Assembly: GCA_002862265.1 (NCBI GenBank)
Contig: PKCQ01000247.1
Location: 1 to 5,294 of the forward strand
Direction of reading: 5' to 3'
Source of the DNA: Planctomycetaceae bacterium
GTDB taxonomy: Bacteria > Planctomycetota > Planctomycetia > Pirellulales > Pirellulaceae
Length of the DNA stretch: 5,294 nucleotides
Every line of letters starts with the position of its first letter. Within the stretch, counting starts at the first letter, position 1. A program made the translations under genes and the position numbers. A model generated the notes under the pieces. That model was not told the origin of the DNA. It saw only the letters and a list, made by a program, of their open reading frames with translations, and made no database searches. Shown piece after piece: positions 1 to 5,294 of this stretch.

Positions 1-299
1 TCGAAAGACATGCGGCAGGTGACTTCGGGCAATTCATGCATCCGAAACTGAAGGACGTTCCGACAGGGATTCTGTACGACACTGATACGACTGGCGGAAA
101 CTCCGGCAGTCCCATTCTGAATGGCGAAGGACGTTTAGTCGGCGTTAACTTTGACAGAGCTTTTGAGGCCACGATCAACGACTTCGCCTGGAATGAGTCA
201 TACAGCCGTTCGATTGGGGTAGACATCCGATATGCGCTTTGGATCACAGGAAATGTATTTGGTGCCAGTCATCTGCTTGAAGAAATGGGCGTCGAGTAA
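1..299 (+). CDS. S46 family dipeptidyl-peptidase (DPP7/DPP11-like), C-terminal part, 5' truncated by window edge
   Basis: This is the last ~99 codons of a peptidase of family S46 (clan PA, chymotrypsin-like fold), exopeptidases that remove dipeptides from peptide N-termini in the periplasm. The frame is open from base 3, so the ATG at 36 is an internal Met and not the start; the preceding residues (ERHAAGDFGQF) also fit the family. The motif TGGNSGSP carries the nucleophile serine (codon 102-104). It is followed by the family block NFDRAFEATINDF and by SIGVDIRYALW, which leads into the conserved C-terminal helix ending LLEEMGVE. The residue 18 positions after the catalytic Ser is Arg (codon 156-158). 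In characterised S46 enzymes this S1-pocket position is Arg in DPP11 (Asp/Glu at P1) and Gly in DPP7 (hydrophobic P1), so acidic specificity is inferred. The His and Asp of the triad and the signal peptide lie outside the window. The gene converges on the lipoprotein gene to its right. Confidence 0.93.
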   Translation, partial: ERHAAGDFGQFMHPKLKDVPTGILYDTDTTGGNSGSPILNGEGRLVGVNFDRAFEATINDFAWNESYSRSIGVDIRYALWITGNVFGASHLLEEMGVE

Positions 300-322
300 A
301 CCTTTGCGGCGGTTCCGTGGTT

Positions 323-339
323 GACTGAGTCGGTCAGTC
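323..339. terminator. Small hairpin between convergent genes, possible weak terminator
   Basis: GACTGA (323-328) and TCAGTC (334-339) form a perfect 6-bp stem with a 5-nt loop; a further T-G wobble is possible on the plus-strand RNA. It lies 23 bases after the S46 peptidase stop, and its right arm contains the stop codon of the minus-strand lipoprotein gene. Neither strand has a T-run after the stem, so it is not a canonical intrinsic terminator. Its position between two convergent genes is the main reason to list it. Confidence 0.3.
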
Positions 340-834
340 GTGGCGATATTTGTGCCCGTGATCGTTTTTGTGAAATAGAGAGACTTCGAGAGTCTCGCCA
401 TTCATCGGGCACCATAGAGTCAGGTGGAATTCGTCGGCGCTGAGTAGTTGCTGAGGGAGTTTGTTGAAGCCTATCGCGAATCGTGAGGAATGCCCATCTG
501 GATCGCTTGGCCTGGGATGAGCAGCAAGGGTGGTATCGAAGTCGACAGAGCCAGCTTGGAAGTTTGCCTTGAGTGATTCCCCCTGCAAGGCGAATGGCTG
601 CTGATCCGTCGTCGATTGGCTGTAAACAATCATTCGCTTGCCGCGATCATCCAGCGTAAGCTCAAGTTCAAGATTTGCACCATCAGGCATCAAAAATACA
701 TGCCCGCCATGTGGACCATGTGCAGAGCTGACGTGAGTCGCTTTCTTGCAGCCAATCGACGCGACGAAAAGGATACAGAGCAGTGGCAGGTTGAGTCGTG
801 GAAGTGACTTAGAAATCTCCAACAGGTTCACCAT
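334..834 (-). CDS. Small His-rich lipoprotein of planctomycete HGPHGG type, unknown function
   Basis: A predicted exported lipoprotein of 166 residues. The N-terminus has a basic and hydrophobic signal (residues 11-28) ending SIGC, with Cys29 as the probable lipidated residue followed by KK; the -3 Ser makes the lipobox imperfect. The mature part opens with a His-rich stretch (His34, 39, 42, 45, including HGPHGGH). A beta-rich middle with alternating hydrophobic residues follows, and the tail is again His-rich (His155, 159, 161, 165). From memory, this layout resembles small planctomycete lipoproteins found near metal-efflux or DUF1559 genes. Metal binding is inference only. The start is chosen among ATG 837, ATG 834 and GTG 831; a weak GCGGA at 838-842 lies just upstream. 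The frame is open further, to 975, but that part overlaps the conserved C-terminal motif of the DUF1559 gene. The start overlaps the DUF1559 stop by about 26 bases, suggesting translational coupling. Confidence 0.75.
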   Translation of the reverse strand: MVNLLEISKSLPRLNLPLLCILFVASIGCKKATHVSSAHGPHGGHVFLMPDGANLELELTLDDRGKRMIVYSQSTTDQQPFALQGESLKANFQAGSVDFDTTLAAHPRPSDPDGHSSRFAIGFNKLPQQLLSADEFHLTLWCPMNGETLEVSLFHKNDHGHKYRHD

Positions 835-1891
835 CATTCCGCTGGGCAAGGCGATGAAATACGCCATTTCGCTGTGATTCGATAGATTGAGATAGGAAGT
901 GAACGGAGCCATCTGCGAAAACAAAATTGGAACCACCAGTATGATAACTACTGTAGTTCGCAGAGCCTCGACCATCGCAGTCGATATTCAACGGAAACGG
1001 TGCGTCATTAATCGGATAGAAAGACGTTCCCAGAACCATTTGGTTGTCTGTAAAGCCGCAGTCTCTCCAAGAATTCATTCCGGCCCAAACCGCCGCGTAG
1101 TTTCGCGTCGACCTTTCTCCAAGTGCGATCGTGTTGCTACTTCCGTCGATTATTGCGGCCATATTAACAGTTGAGTTTCGCCCGAAGAGGCCGTTTCCGT
1201 GAAAGTCACGATCCTTCCATGCTGCGAGAAGATTCTTCCATTCGCTTCCGTGAGAGCCAACGTAGTTTGACTTGGCAATCCTCATTCCAACAACAGGCCC
1301 GGTCACACCTGGTGGTCTCGTGAGATGAGCCCGGATCAGATCTGAGGGGTTGTAAAAGGCCTCATTTCGGATCGTCTCGTTTCTCGACTCGCCAGAAACA
1401 AAGAGGGATCGATAGGGATGAGCAAATTCATCTCCGGTGTCGGATGGACAGACGAATAATCTCAAGCTCGACAATAAGAATTTGGCTGACTGTGGATCCG
1501 TAGCAACGTCATCCAAAGATCGCCAATCTGGGGCAAGGCGATCATGAAGTGAAGTCTGTTCGACAAAGGGGAGTAGGAACGCGCCCCATCCCCAGCTCTT
1601 GCCATCTTTACCGCCTTCTACGTCCGCGATGTGCCCTGAAGGAAATTGCGAAAAGGCCGCATGGTAAGCCTGCAGAGCAAGACCAAGCTGCTTCAGATTA
1701 TTGGAGCACTGCGCCCTTCTTGCGGCTTCTCGTGCTGCTGAAACAGCCGGGAGCAATAGCGACACTAGGATGCCAATGATGGAAATCACTACAAGCATTT
1801 CGACAAGAGTAAAGCCCGCTCGCAAAACAGCTTGCGTCGGGCTTTTAAGCCGACTCTGCGTCTCTCGTTCTATTTGTTGCCCGATCAGCAT
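809..1891 (-). CDS. DUF1559 (SBP_bac_10) prepilin-like protein with N-terminal methylation motif
   Basis: A 360-residue protein of the DUF1559 family, which is greatly expanded in Planctomycetota; its members look like type II/IV pseudopilins with a large globular domain. Residues 1-26 form a leader ending RAG. Prepilin peptidase would cut between Gly26 and Phe27, giving a mature FTLVE start with Glu31 at the usual +5 position, followed by the hydrophobic helix (residues 32-50). Family landmarks follow in order: AAREAARRAQCSNNLKQLG (52-70), FVCPSD (146-151), SNYVGSHG (208-215), DGSSNTIALGER (249-260), and the C-terminal H-x9-DG motif (His317, Asp327, Gly328). Length is typical of the family. 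The ATG at 1891 is the only Met before the leader cleavage site; no strong Shine-Dalgarno is seen, which is common in this phylum. The lipoprotein gene follows with an overlap. The molecular role of the family is not established; surface or envelope location is inferred. Confidence 0.95.
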   Translation of the reverse strand: MLIGQQIERETQSRLKSPTQAVLRAGFTLVEMLVVISIIGILVSLLLPAVSAAREAARRAQCSNNLKQLGLALQAYHAAFSQFPSGHIADVEGGKDGKSWGWGAFLLPFVEQTSLHDRLAPDWRSLDDVATDPQSAKFLLSSLRLFVCPSDTGDEFAHPYRSLFVSGESRNETIRNEAFYNPSDLIRAHLTRPPGVTGPVVGMRIAKSNYVGSHGSEWKNLLAAWKDRDFHGNGLFGRNSTVNMAAIIDGSSNTIALGERSTRNYAAVWAGMNSWRDCGFTDNQMVLGTSFYPINDAPFPLNIDCDGRGSANYSSYHTGGSNFVFADGSVHFLSQSIESQRNGVFHRLAQRNDGEPVGDF

Positions 1892-1926
1892 GGTCTCGAC
1901 TCAACTTTTGCTACTGCACTGCGCAC

Positions 1927-1969
1927 ATGCAAAGGAATTGCATATGTATGCTAGTTGCAAATTCTGCAA
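1927..1969. promoter_or_regulatory. Pair of TGCA dyads upstream of the DUF1559 gene, candidate operator
   Basis: Two inverted repeats with 5-nt spacers lie 36-78 bases upstream of the DUF1559 start: ATGCAA-N5-TTGCAT (1927-1943) and TTGCA-N5-TGCAA (1955-1969). Their centres are 27 bases apart and both contain an AATT next to an arm. A third small dyad, GCATA-TG-TATGC (1940-1951), overlaps the first. The gap has no open gene and probably carries the promoter of the DUF1559/lipoprotein pair, but I could not pick convincing -35 and -10 boxes. Operator function is inference. Confidence 0.3.
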
Positions 1970-2012
1970 TTGTTGAGGTTAATGATGCTTATTCAGGCAA
2001 AGGATTAATGGC

Positions 2013-3386
2013 CTAACGGCGATAGTAACCATCCGGATTGTGAACGAAGTAGCAGTCATATGGGTGGAGTCGTGGCAGTCGCCTAAACCTGACCCCGCGT
2101 TCGTCCACTTCCTCCGTTCCGTCAAATCGAAGTGGCTCCAGTGAGCCAATGACAATGATGTTTCCCGCCACATTGCTTGCAGTAGGTTTCTTCATCACGG
2201 ACTCCTCGCGAACTCGCTCTACCACGTTACCGACCCACTTCAGCTCATGTGCTCGGTCTGCAAACTCTTCCCAGTCGCCGGTGGAACTGTTTTCATACAT
2301 TTCCTTGACGAACTTCTCCTGGGTAGTGCCGAGCTTGTCGCAAAGTGGTCCCATCAAGCGGTGAGCCCACTCTTGGTTCACTTCTAATTGCTCCGCTTGC
2401 TCTGTCATATTGCCGGACAAGAAGGAAGACATTTGGTGATGCAATAGGATCGCGTTCGGGTAAGCATAAGAGTTGTCTGCCAAAGTTGTGATCACCGCGG
2501 CCATACTCGCTGCATACGACTTGACGACAACGTGAATTGGGGCGTCACTGGCTTCCATCGCTTTTAAAATGCGATAACCGGCCATTACCGATCCACCAGG
2601 TGAATCGTCGATGACAATGAAGATTGGATCGTCGGACTGATTGTTATAGAAGTGCAGTCGCTCGGTGACATAGTTGGCGGTTCTGGAAGTGATTACGCCA
2701 TTTAGGGCGATCCGACGGTCGCTGATAAAGAGTTCACCTCCCTGGAACGGGCGGGACTTGTAATCGAGTTCCTTCAGTACACGTCCCTTAGCCTTCTCTC
2801 GGTTCTCGGAGAGTGCGATCTCTCTTGAGAGCTCTGAAACGACTTGCATGTTTTCAAGGCTGGAGAGCTCACTCTCTTGCTTCAGTTTCGTGAATTTCTG
2901 TTTCAGCAAAGCGTTTTCGGCGACAAGTAGCTCAGTCTCAAGTGCGAACGAAGCCATTGCTTTCTTGCGTCGAGCCGATTCAAGGCTAGCTTCGGTGGAG
3001 AGTTTCTCCATCTCAAGTTTGAGCGCATTGAGTTCAGCATCCTGTCGGGCCTTTGCCAGATCCGAGGTGGCTTTCAGATCTGCCATTTCCTTTGCCATTT
3101 CCGCCAGCCGCTTGGCATGCGGGTCTTCCTTCTGCGGTTCTACCTGTGGCTTTGCCGGTTCTGCCGCCGGCTTTGATGGCTCATCTTTGGGTTCTTCTTT
3201 ACCTTCTTTTGCCTCAGGCTTTACGTCCTCGTTTGCAGCGTCTTTCTTTTTGCCTTTCGGTGATTTCTTGTCCTCCTTCTTTTCTGCCGTTGCGGCTGAT
3301 TGGGCCAGCAAAGGTTGTGAAGCGAACGTCAGGCAAAGTAGCGGGGCGAGAAGCACGGCTAAGAATCGGACTCGTGTACACGGCAT
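2013..3386 (-). CDS. Secreted ClpP-like (S14) serine protease with long coiled coil
   Basis: A predicted exported protein of 457 residues. Residues 1-28 are a signal peptide (basic PCTRVR, then a hydrophobic core, cut probably after LLA). Residues 31-90 are a Lys/Glu/Pro-rich low-complexity linker. Residues ~92-205 are heptad-like Leu/Ala/Glu/Lys sequence predicted as a coiled coil. Residues ~215-392 are a ClpP fold: LFISDRRIALNGVI matches the first ClpP strand, DSPGGSVMAGYRI the oxyanion-hole region, Ser294 in YAASMAA the nucleophile, His317 in LLHHQM the catalytic His, and Asp371 in STGDWEEF the likely Asp; all three triad positions appear intact. Residues ~398-457 are an unrecognised Arg/aromatic tail. 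Ordinary ClpP is a ~200-residue cytosolic subunit working with a Clp ATPase; a signal peptide here implies action outside the cytoplasm, without ATP-driven unfolding (inference). The start at 3386 is supported by AGAGGA nine bases upstream and by the signal peptide beginning there. No Clp ATPase gene is in view. Confidence 0.88.
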   Translation of the reverse strand: MPCTRVRFLAVLLAPLLCLTFASQPLLAQSAATAEKKEDKKSPKGKKKDAANEDVKPEAKEGKEEPKDEPSKPAAEPAKPQVEPQKEDPHAKRLAEMAKEMADLKATSDLAKARQDAELNALKLEMEKLSTEASLESARRKKAMASFALETELLVAENALLKQKFTKLKQESELSSLENMQVVSELSREIALSENREKAKGRVLKELDYKSRPFQGGELFISDRRIALNGVITSRTANYVTERLHFYNNQSDDPIFIVIDDSPGGSVMAGYRILKAMEASDAPIHVVVKSYAASMAAVITTLADNSYAYPNAILLHHQMSSFLSGNMTEQAEQLEVNQEWAHRLMGPLCDKLGTTQEKFVKEMYENSSTGDWEEFADRAHELKWVGNVVERVREESVMKKPTASNVAGNIIVIGSLEPLRFDGTEEVDERGVRFRRLPRLHPYDCYFVHNPDGYYRR

Positions 3387-3395
3387 GAAATGTAT

Positions 3396-3401
3396 TCCTC
3401 T
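3396..3401 (-). promoter_or_regulatory. Ribosome binding site of the ClpP-like gene
   Basis: AGAGGA on the minus strand, nine bases before the ATG at 3386. It decides the start: the reading frame is open upstream to 3632, but no upstream ATG gives a plausible protein, and the signal peptide begins exactly at this Met. Confidence 0.7.
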
Positions 3402-3492
3402 CAAAAAGTCTCTAGGAAGTGAGCGTCCAGTTAAATCAAGCGTAGGCGGCCAGGGCTGGAAACAGTGTTTCTCTCTGGCGAATCGGGATAAT

Positions 3493-3529
3493 AGCGTTGC
3501 GGGAGGACGCTTACGAATTTGGATTCGTA
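3493..3529 (-). promoter_or_regulatory. Two adjacent inverted repeats in the leader of the ClpP-like gene
   Basis: TACGAAT (3512-3518) and ATTCGTA (3523-3529) are a perfect 7-bp inverted repeat with a 4-base loop. Directly beside it, AGCGT (3493-3497) and ACGCT (3507-3511) form a 5-bp repeat with a 9-base loop. They lie about 107-143 bases before the start codon. No T-run follows on either strand, so a terminator is unlikely; an operator or a 5' leader structure is possible but unproven. Confidence 0.35.
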
Positions 3530-3735
3530 GAGTTGGCAAACAATGAACTATGCATTGATATAGTCTGAAGGGCAAGCAATGATAGAGGCTTGCGCTGCAG
3601 TGAAGATCACTCTGGAATGGCTGTAGGACCAATTACGCCGTCCAAAAGCCGCAACATGGAAGCAGCAAACCGTTGACTGAAATTCTTGCAGTGGCTTTGG
3701 TCGTTGGGGGCGACTTGCAAACTCATTTGTTTCGC

Positions 3736-5294
3736 TTAGTTTCGCGACTTGGGCTGTGCCGACATCCACTGCTTTTCGGTAACGGACTCGCGAACCTGCA
3801 AGTGAATATGTGTTCCTTTCTTATTGCCGGCAACGACGTCTGGAATGCCATCGCCGTTGATGTCACCAGCTGCCACTTGAGTGCCAACTCCGGAATCGTC
3901 GTGGATCAGGTGCGGCACAAAATCGACGCCACCCGGTAAGCCTTCAACATCGCGTTTGAGCTCGAACCAATAGGTTACCGCCGCTGCGTTGGGTTCGGGG
4001 TCGCCCTTCGGTCCATGCGCCCAAAAGCGTTTGCCGACGACGAAGTCGGTGAGCCCATCCCCGTTGAAGTCGGCGGTGTCTAACGCGTGTGGCTGAGAGA
4101 AGTGAACGCCGTATCGGTTTTCTTCGGGCTTCTGATTGATGAAACGGTGCATCTCAAACTCGATCTCGCCACTGTCTGCTTTCGTGTGTTCCATCCAGCC
4201 AATACCGTAGCCGTGCGATGCGATCGAAGTCACTATGTCATTGTCTCCGTCCCCATCCAGGTCGAAAACTAGCATCTGAGCTCCGTCAAGCTTGAAAGGC
4301 CAAGTGTGATGCTTCCACAATGGATCTCCCTCGAGGTTTTCTGGTTGTTCCCACCAGCCTTTGGACTGCAAGAAGTCGACTCTTCCGTCGCCGTTGATAT
4401 CGCCAAAGCCTAGGCCGTGAGCGTATCGAGTCAGCTTCAGGTCTTCCGAGATTTTGTGAAAGGTCCAGGCCTTGGTCGGATCGCTAGGGTTGGGGGCGGC
4501 CCATCCCAGGCAACCTTTGGAGTGAAAGATTAACTCCGGCGTCGCGTCTCCCACCAAGTTGCCGAATGCTGGCGATTCGTTGTCTATTTCTTTGTAGACT
4601 TCGTGCCTTGCCCACGGCTCGCTTCCCTTCGAATTTTGATACCACACATGCTCGTGGTCCTTTTTGTAGCCCGGCCACCCGACGATCAGAATGTCGTCCC
4701 AGCCGTCGCGATTAAAATCCTCTACGAAGGTCAAGAAGTTGTCGGAGTAGCCCAAGGGATCGTACTCTTTGGCAGGGCGATATTCGTGCATGTCCGTAAA
4801 TTCGGGGCCTTCGTACCAAAACGGTCCGGAAACAATGTCCATCGCGCCGTCTTTGTTGAAGTCACCAAAGAACGCTCCCTCACCATAGAACTTGTCGGTG
4901 AGTTGCTTGGTTTCCCACGTGACGAGCTCATGGTCGGAACCGTTGGCCGGTGAGAATGCTGTGATCGGAGTCAGCTCTAGCTTTCTAAACTCGACTTCAG
5001 CTCCTTCGGCTTGAAGTGAAATCTGGCCTTCACTTGCGGTGCACCCGTAACCGTCGTTTACAAAGTCTCCATTTACCCAAACCCGGATTTTGTCGTCCAA
5101 GCACTCGATGATCATCGTATTCCATTCGCCGAGTGGTTTCTCACTGTCGTCAGTCAGGTTCTTGATATGTCGCGACTGTCCTTGTTTGCCACCCCAGTTG
5201 TTCTTGGGCCCAGCACGCCGACTCTTCATGTCTGGCACCTTGATATCCTCATGAATGCACCAGAAGTCGCCCGCTGCTTTGTGCTGCATCTGCA
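3736..5294 (-). CDS. DUF1080 (3-keto-disaccharide hydrolase-like) domain fused to seven FG-GAP/VCBS repeats, 5' truncated
   Basis: The C-terminal ~518 codons of a protein that continues past the right edge, so its start and any signal peptide are not visible (residue 1 here is the Met codon ending at 5289; a Gln codon precedes it). Residues 1-109 are the end of a DUF1080 domain, a concanavalin-like fold typical of planctomycete secreted proteins and related to 3-keto-glycoside hydrolases: AGDFWCIHED, GEWNTMIIECLDDKIRVWVNG and a closing VEFRKLELTPI. Residues ~120-500 hold seven FG-GAP/VCBS units with Ca-binding-like DxDxDG cores, near 142 (GDFNKDGAMDIV), 190 (EDFNRDGWDDIL), 243 (GNLVGDATPELI, degenerate), 296 (GDINGDGRVDFL), 342 (FDLDGDGDNDIV), 406 (ADFNGDGLTDFV) and 475 (GDINGDGIPDVV). 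This fits a seven-bladed beta-propeller, probably for carbohydrate or protein binding. Extracytoplasmic location and a glycan-related role are inferred. The short tail after the last blade has no anchor. It is codirectional with the ClpP-like gene but separated by 349 bases. Confidence 0.93.
   Translation of the reverse strand, partial: QMQHKAAGDFWCIHEDIKVPDMKSRRAGPKNNWGGKQGQSRHIKNLTDDSEKPLGEWNTMIIECLDDKIRVWVNGDFVNDGYGCTASEGQISLQAEGAEVEFRKLELTPITAFSPANGSDHELVTWETKQLTDKFYGEGAFFGDFNKDGAMDIVSGPFWYEGPEFTDMHEYRPAKEYDPLGYSDNFLTFVEDFNRDGWDDILIVGWPGYKKDHEHVWYQNSKGSEPWARHEVYKEIDNESPAFGNLVGDATPELIFHSKGCLGWAAPNPSDPTKAWTFHKISEDLKLTRYAHGLGFGDINGDGRVDFLQSKGWWEQPENLEGDPLWKHHTWPFKLDGAQMLVFDLDGDGDNDIVTSIASHGYGIGWMEHTKADSGEIEFEMHRFINQKPEENRYGVHFSQPHALDTADFNGDGLTDFVVGKRFWAHGPKGDPEPNAAAVTYWFELKRDVEGLPGGVDFVPHLIHDDSGVGTQVAAGDINGDGIPDVVAGNKKGTHIHLQVRESVTEKQWMSAQPKSRN

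Larger units (their letters stand above)
3387..3735. other. 349-bp non-coding gap upstream of the ClpP-like gene
   Basis: Short frames in this gap have no recognisable composition or motif and I call none of them genes. The gap probably holds the end of the FG-GAP transcript and the promoter and leader of the ClpP-like gene. A weak minus-strand promoter candidate is TTGCCC (3570-3575), a 17-base spacer and CATAGT (3547-3552), four of six matches in each box. No intrinsic terminator with a T-run was found after the FG-GAP stop. Two adjacent hairpins are at 3493-3529. Confidence 0.6.

Noticed and set aside
36..299. Separate 87-residue gene starting at ATG 36
   Set aside because: The frame is open to the left edge and residues before the Met fit the S46 family; it is the tail of a truncated gene.
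838..975. Upstream extension of the lipoprotein frame with a hydrophobic start (MVEALRTTVVIILVV)
   Set aside because: It overlaps the part of the DUF1559 gene encoding the conserved H-x9-DG motif, and a proper lipoprotein signal begins later, at 834/837.
3053..3388. Plus-strand Pro/Leu-rich open frame (111 codons)
   Set aside because: Antisense shadow of the low-complexity linker and signal peptide of the ClpP-like gene; no RBS or family resemblance.
2848..3546. Long plus-strand open frame (232 codons) opposite the ClpP-like gene
   Set aside because: Its Ser/Ala/Phe-rich translation is the antisense of the Lys/Glu/Leu coiled-coil and linker, and the opposite frame has a signal peptide, RBS and catalytic motifs.
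3387..3632. N-terminal extension of the ClpP-like frame by 82 codons
   Set aside because: The extension has no protein-like pattern, and a good signal peptide with AGAGGA upstream starts at 3386.
3700..3714. GTCG-N7-CGAC as a terminator after the FG-GAP gene
   Set aside because: Only a 4-bp stem and no T-run follows on the minus strand.
3548..3769. Minus-strand 73-codon frame across the end of the FG-GAP gene and the gap
   Set aside because: Overlaps the FG-GAP C-terminus in another frame, has no recognisable motif and no RBS.
4484..4953. Several open frames on both strands inside the FG-GAP gene
   Set aside because: Shadows of the propeller coding frame, which shows clear repeated DxDxDG cores.

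Overview
The window looks like chromosomal DNA of a member of the Planctomycetota, most likely near the Pirellulaceae. The evidence is the protein content: a DUF1559 pseudopilin-like protein with the H-x9-DG tail, a DUF1080 plus FG-GAP/VCBS secreted protein, a small 'GC-KK' lipoprotein with an HGPHGG motif, and an exported ClpP-like protease. Base composition looks balanced, near half GC. No RNA gene, CRISPR array, insertion sequence or attachment site was seen.

Layout, left to right. Positions 1-299 (+) hold the C-terminal end of an S46 family dipeptidyl-peptidase, including its catalytic serine. A short convergent gap with a small hairpin follows. The remaining four genes are all on the minus strand and are transcribed from right to left. 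They are the C-terminal part of a DUF1080/FG-GAP protein (3736 to the right edge), a 349-bp non-coding gap, a secreted coiled-coil ClpP-like serine protease (2013-3386), a 121-bp gap with two dyad motifs, a DUF1559 prepilin-like protein (809-1891), and a small His-rich lipoprotein (334-834) whose start overlaps the end of the DUF1559 gene.

How they may work together: all five products are predicted to act outside the cytoplasm (periplasm, envelope or surface). Only the DUF1559/lipoprotein pair is tightly coupled and can reasonably be called an operon. The large gaps around the ClpP-like gene suggest it has its own promoter. No single pathway is evident. The most unusual items are the exported ClpP fold fused to a long coiled coil, and the Arg in the S1 position of the S46 peptidase, which predicts acidic (Asp/Glu) P1 specificity. 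I found no convincing evidence of a new multi-gene system.
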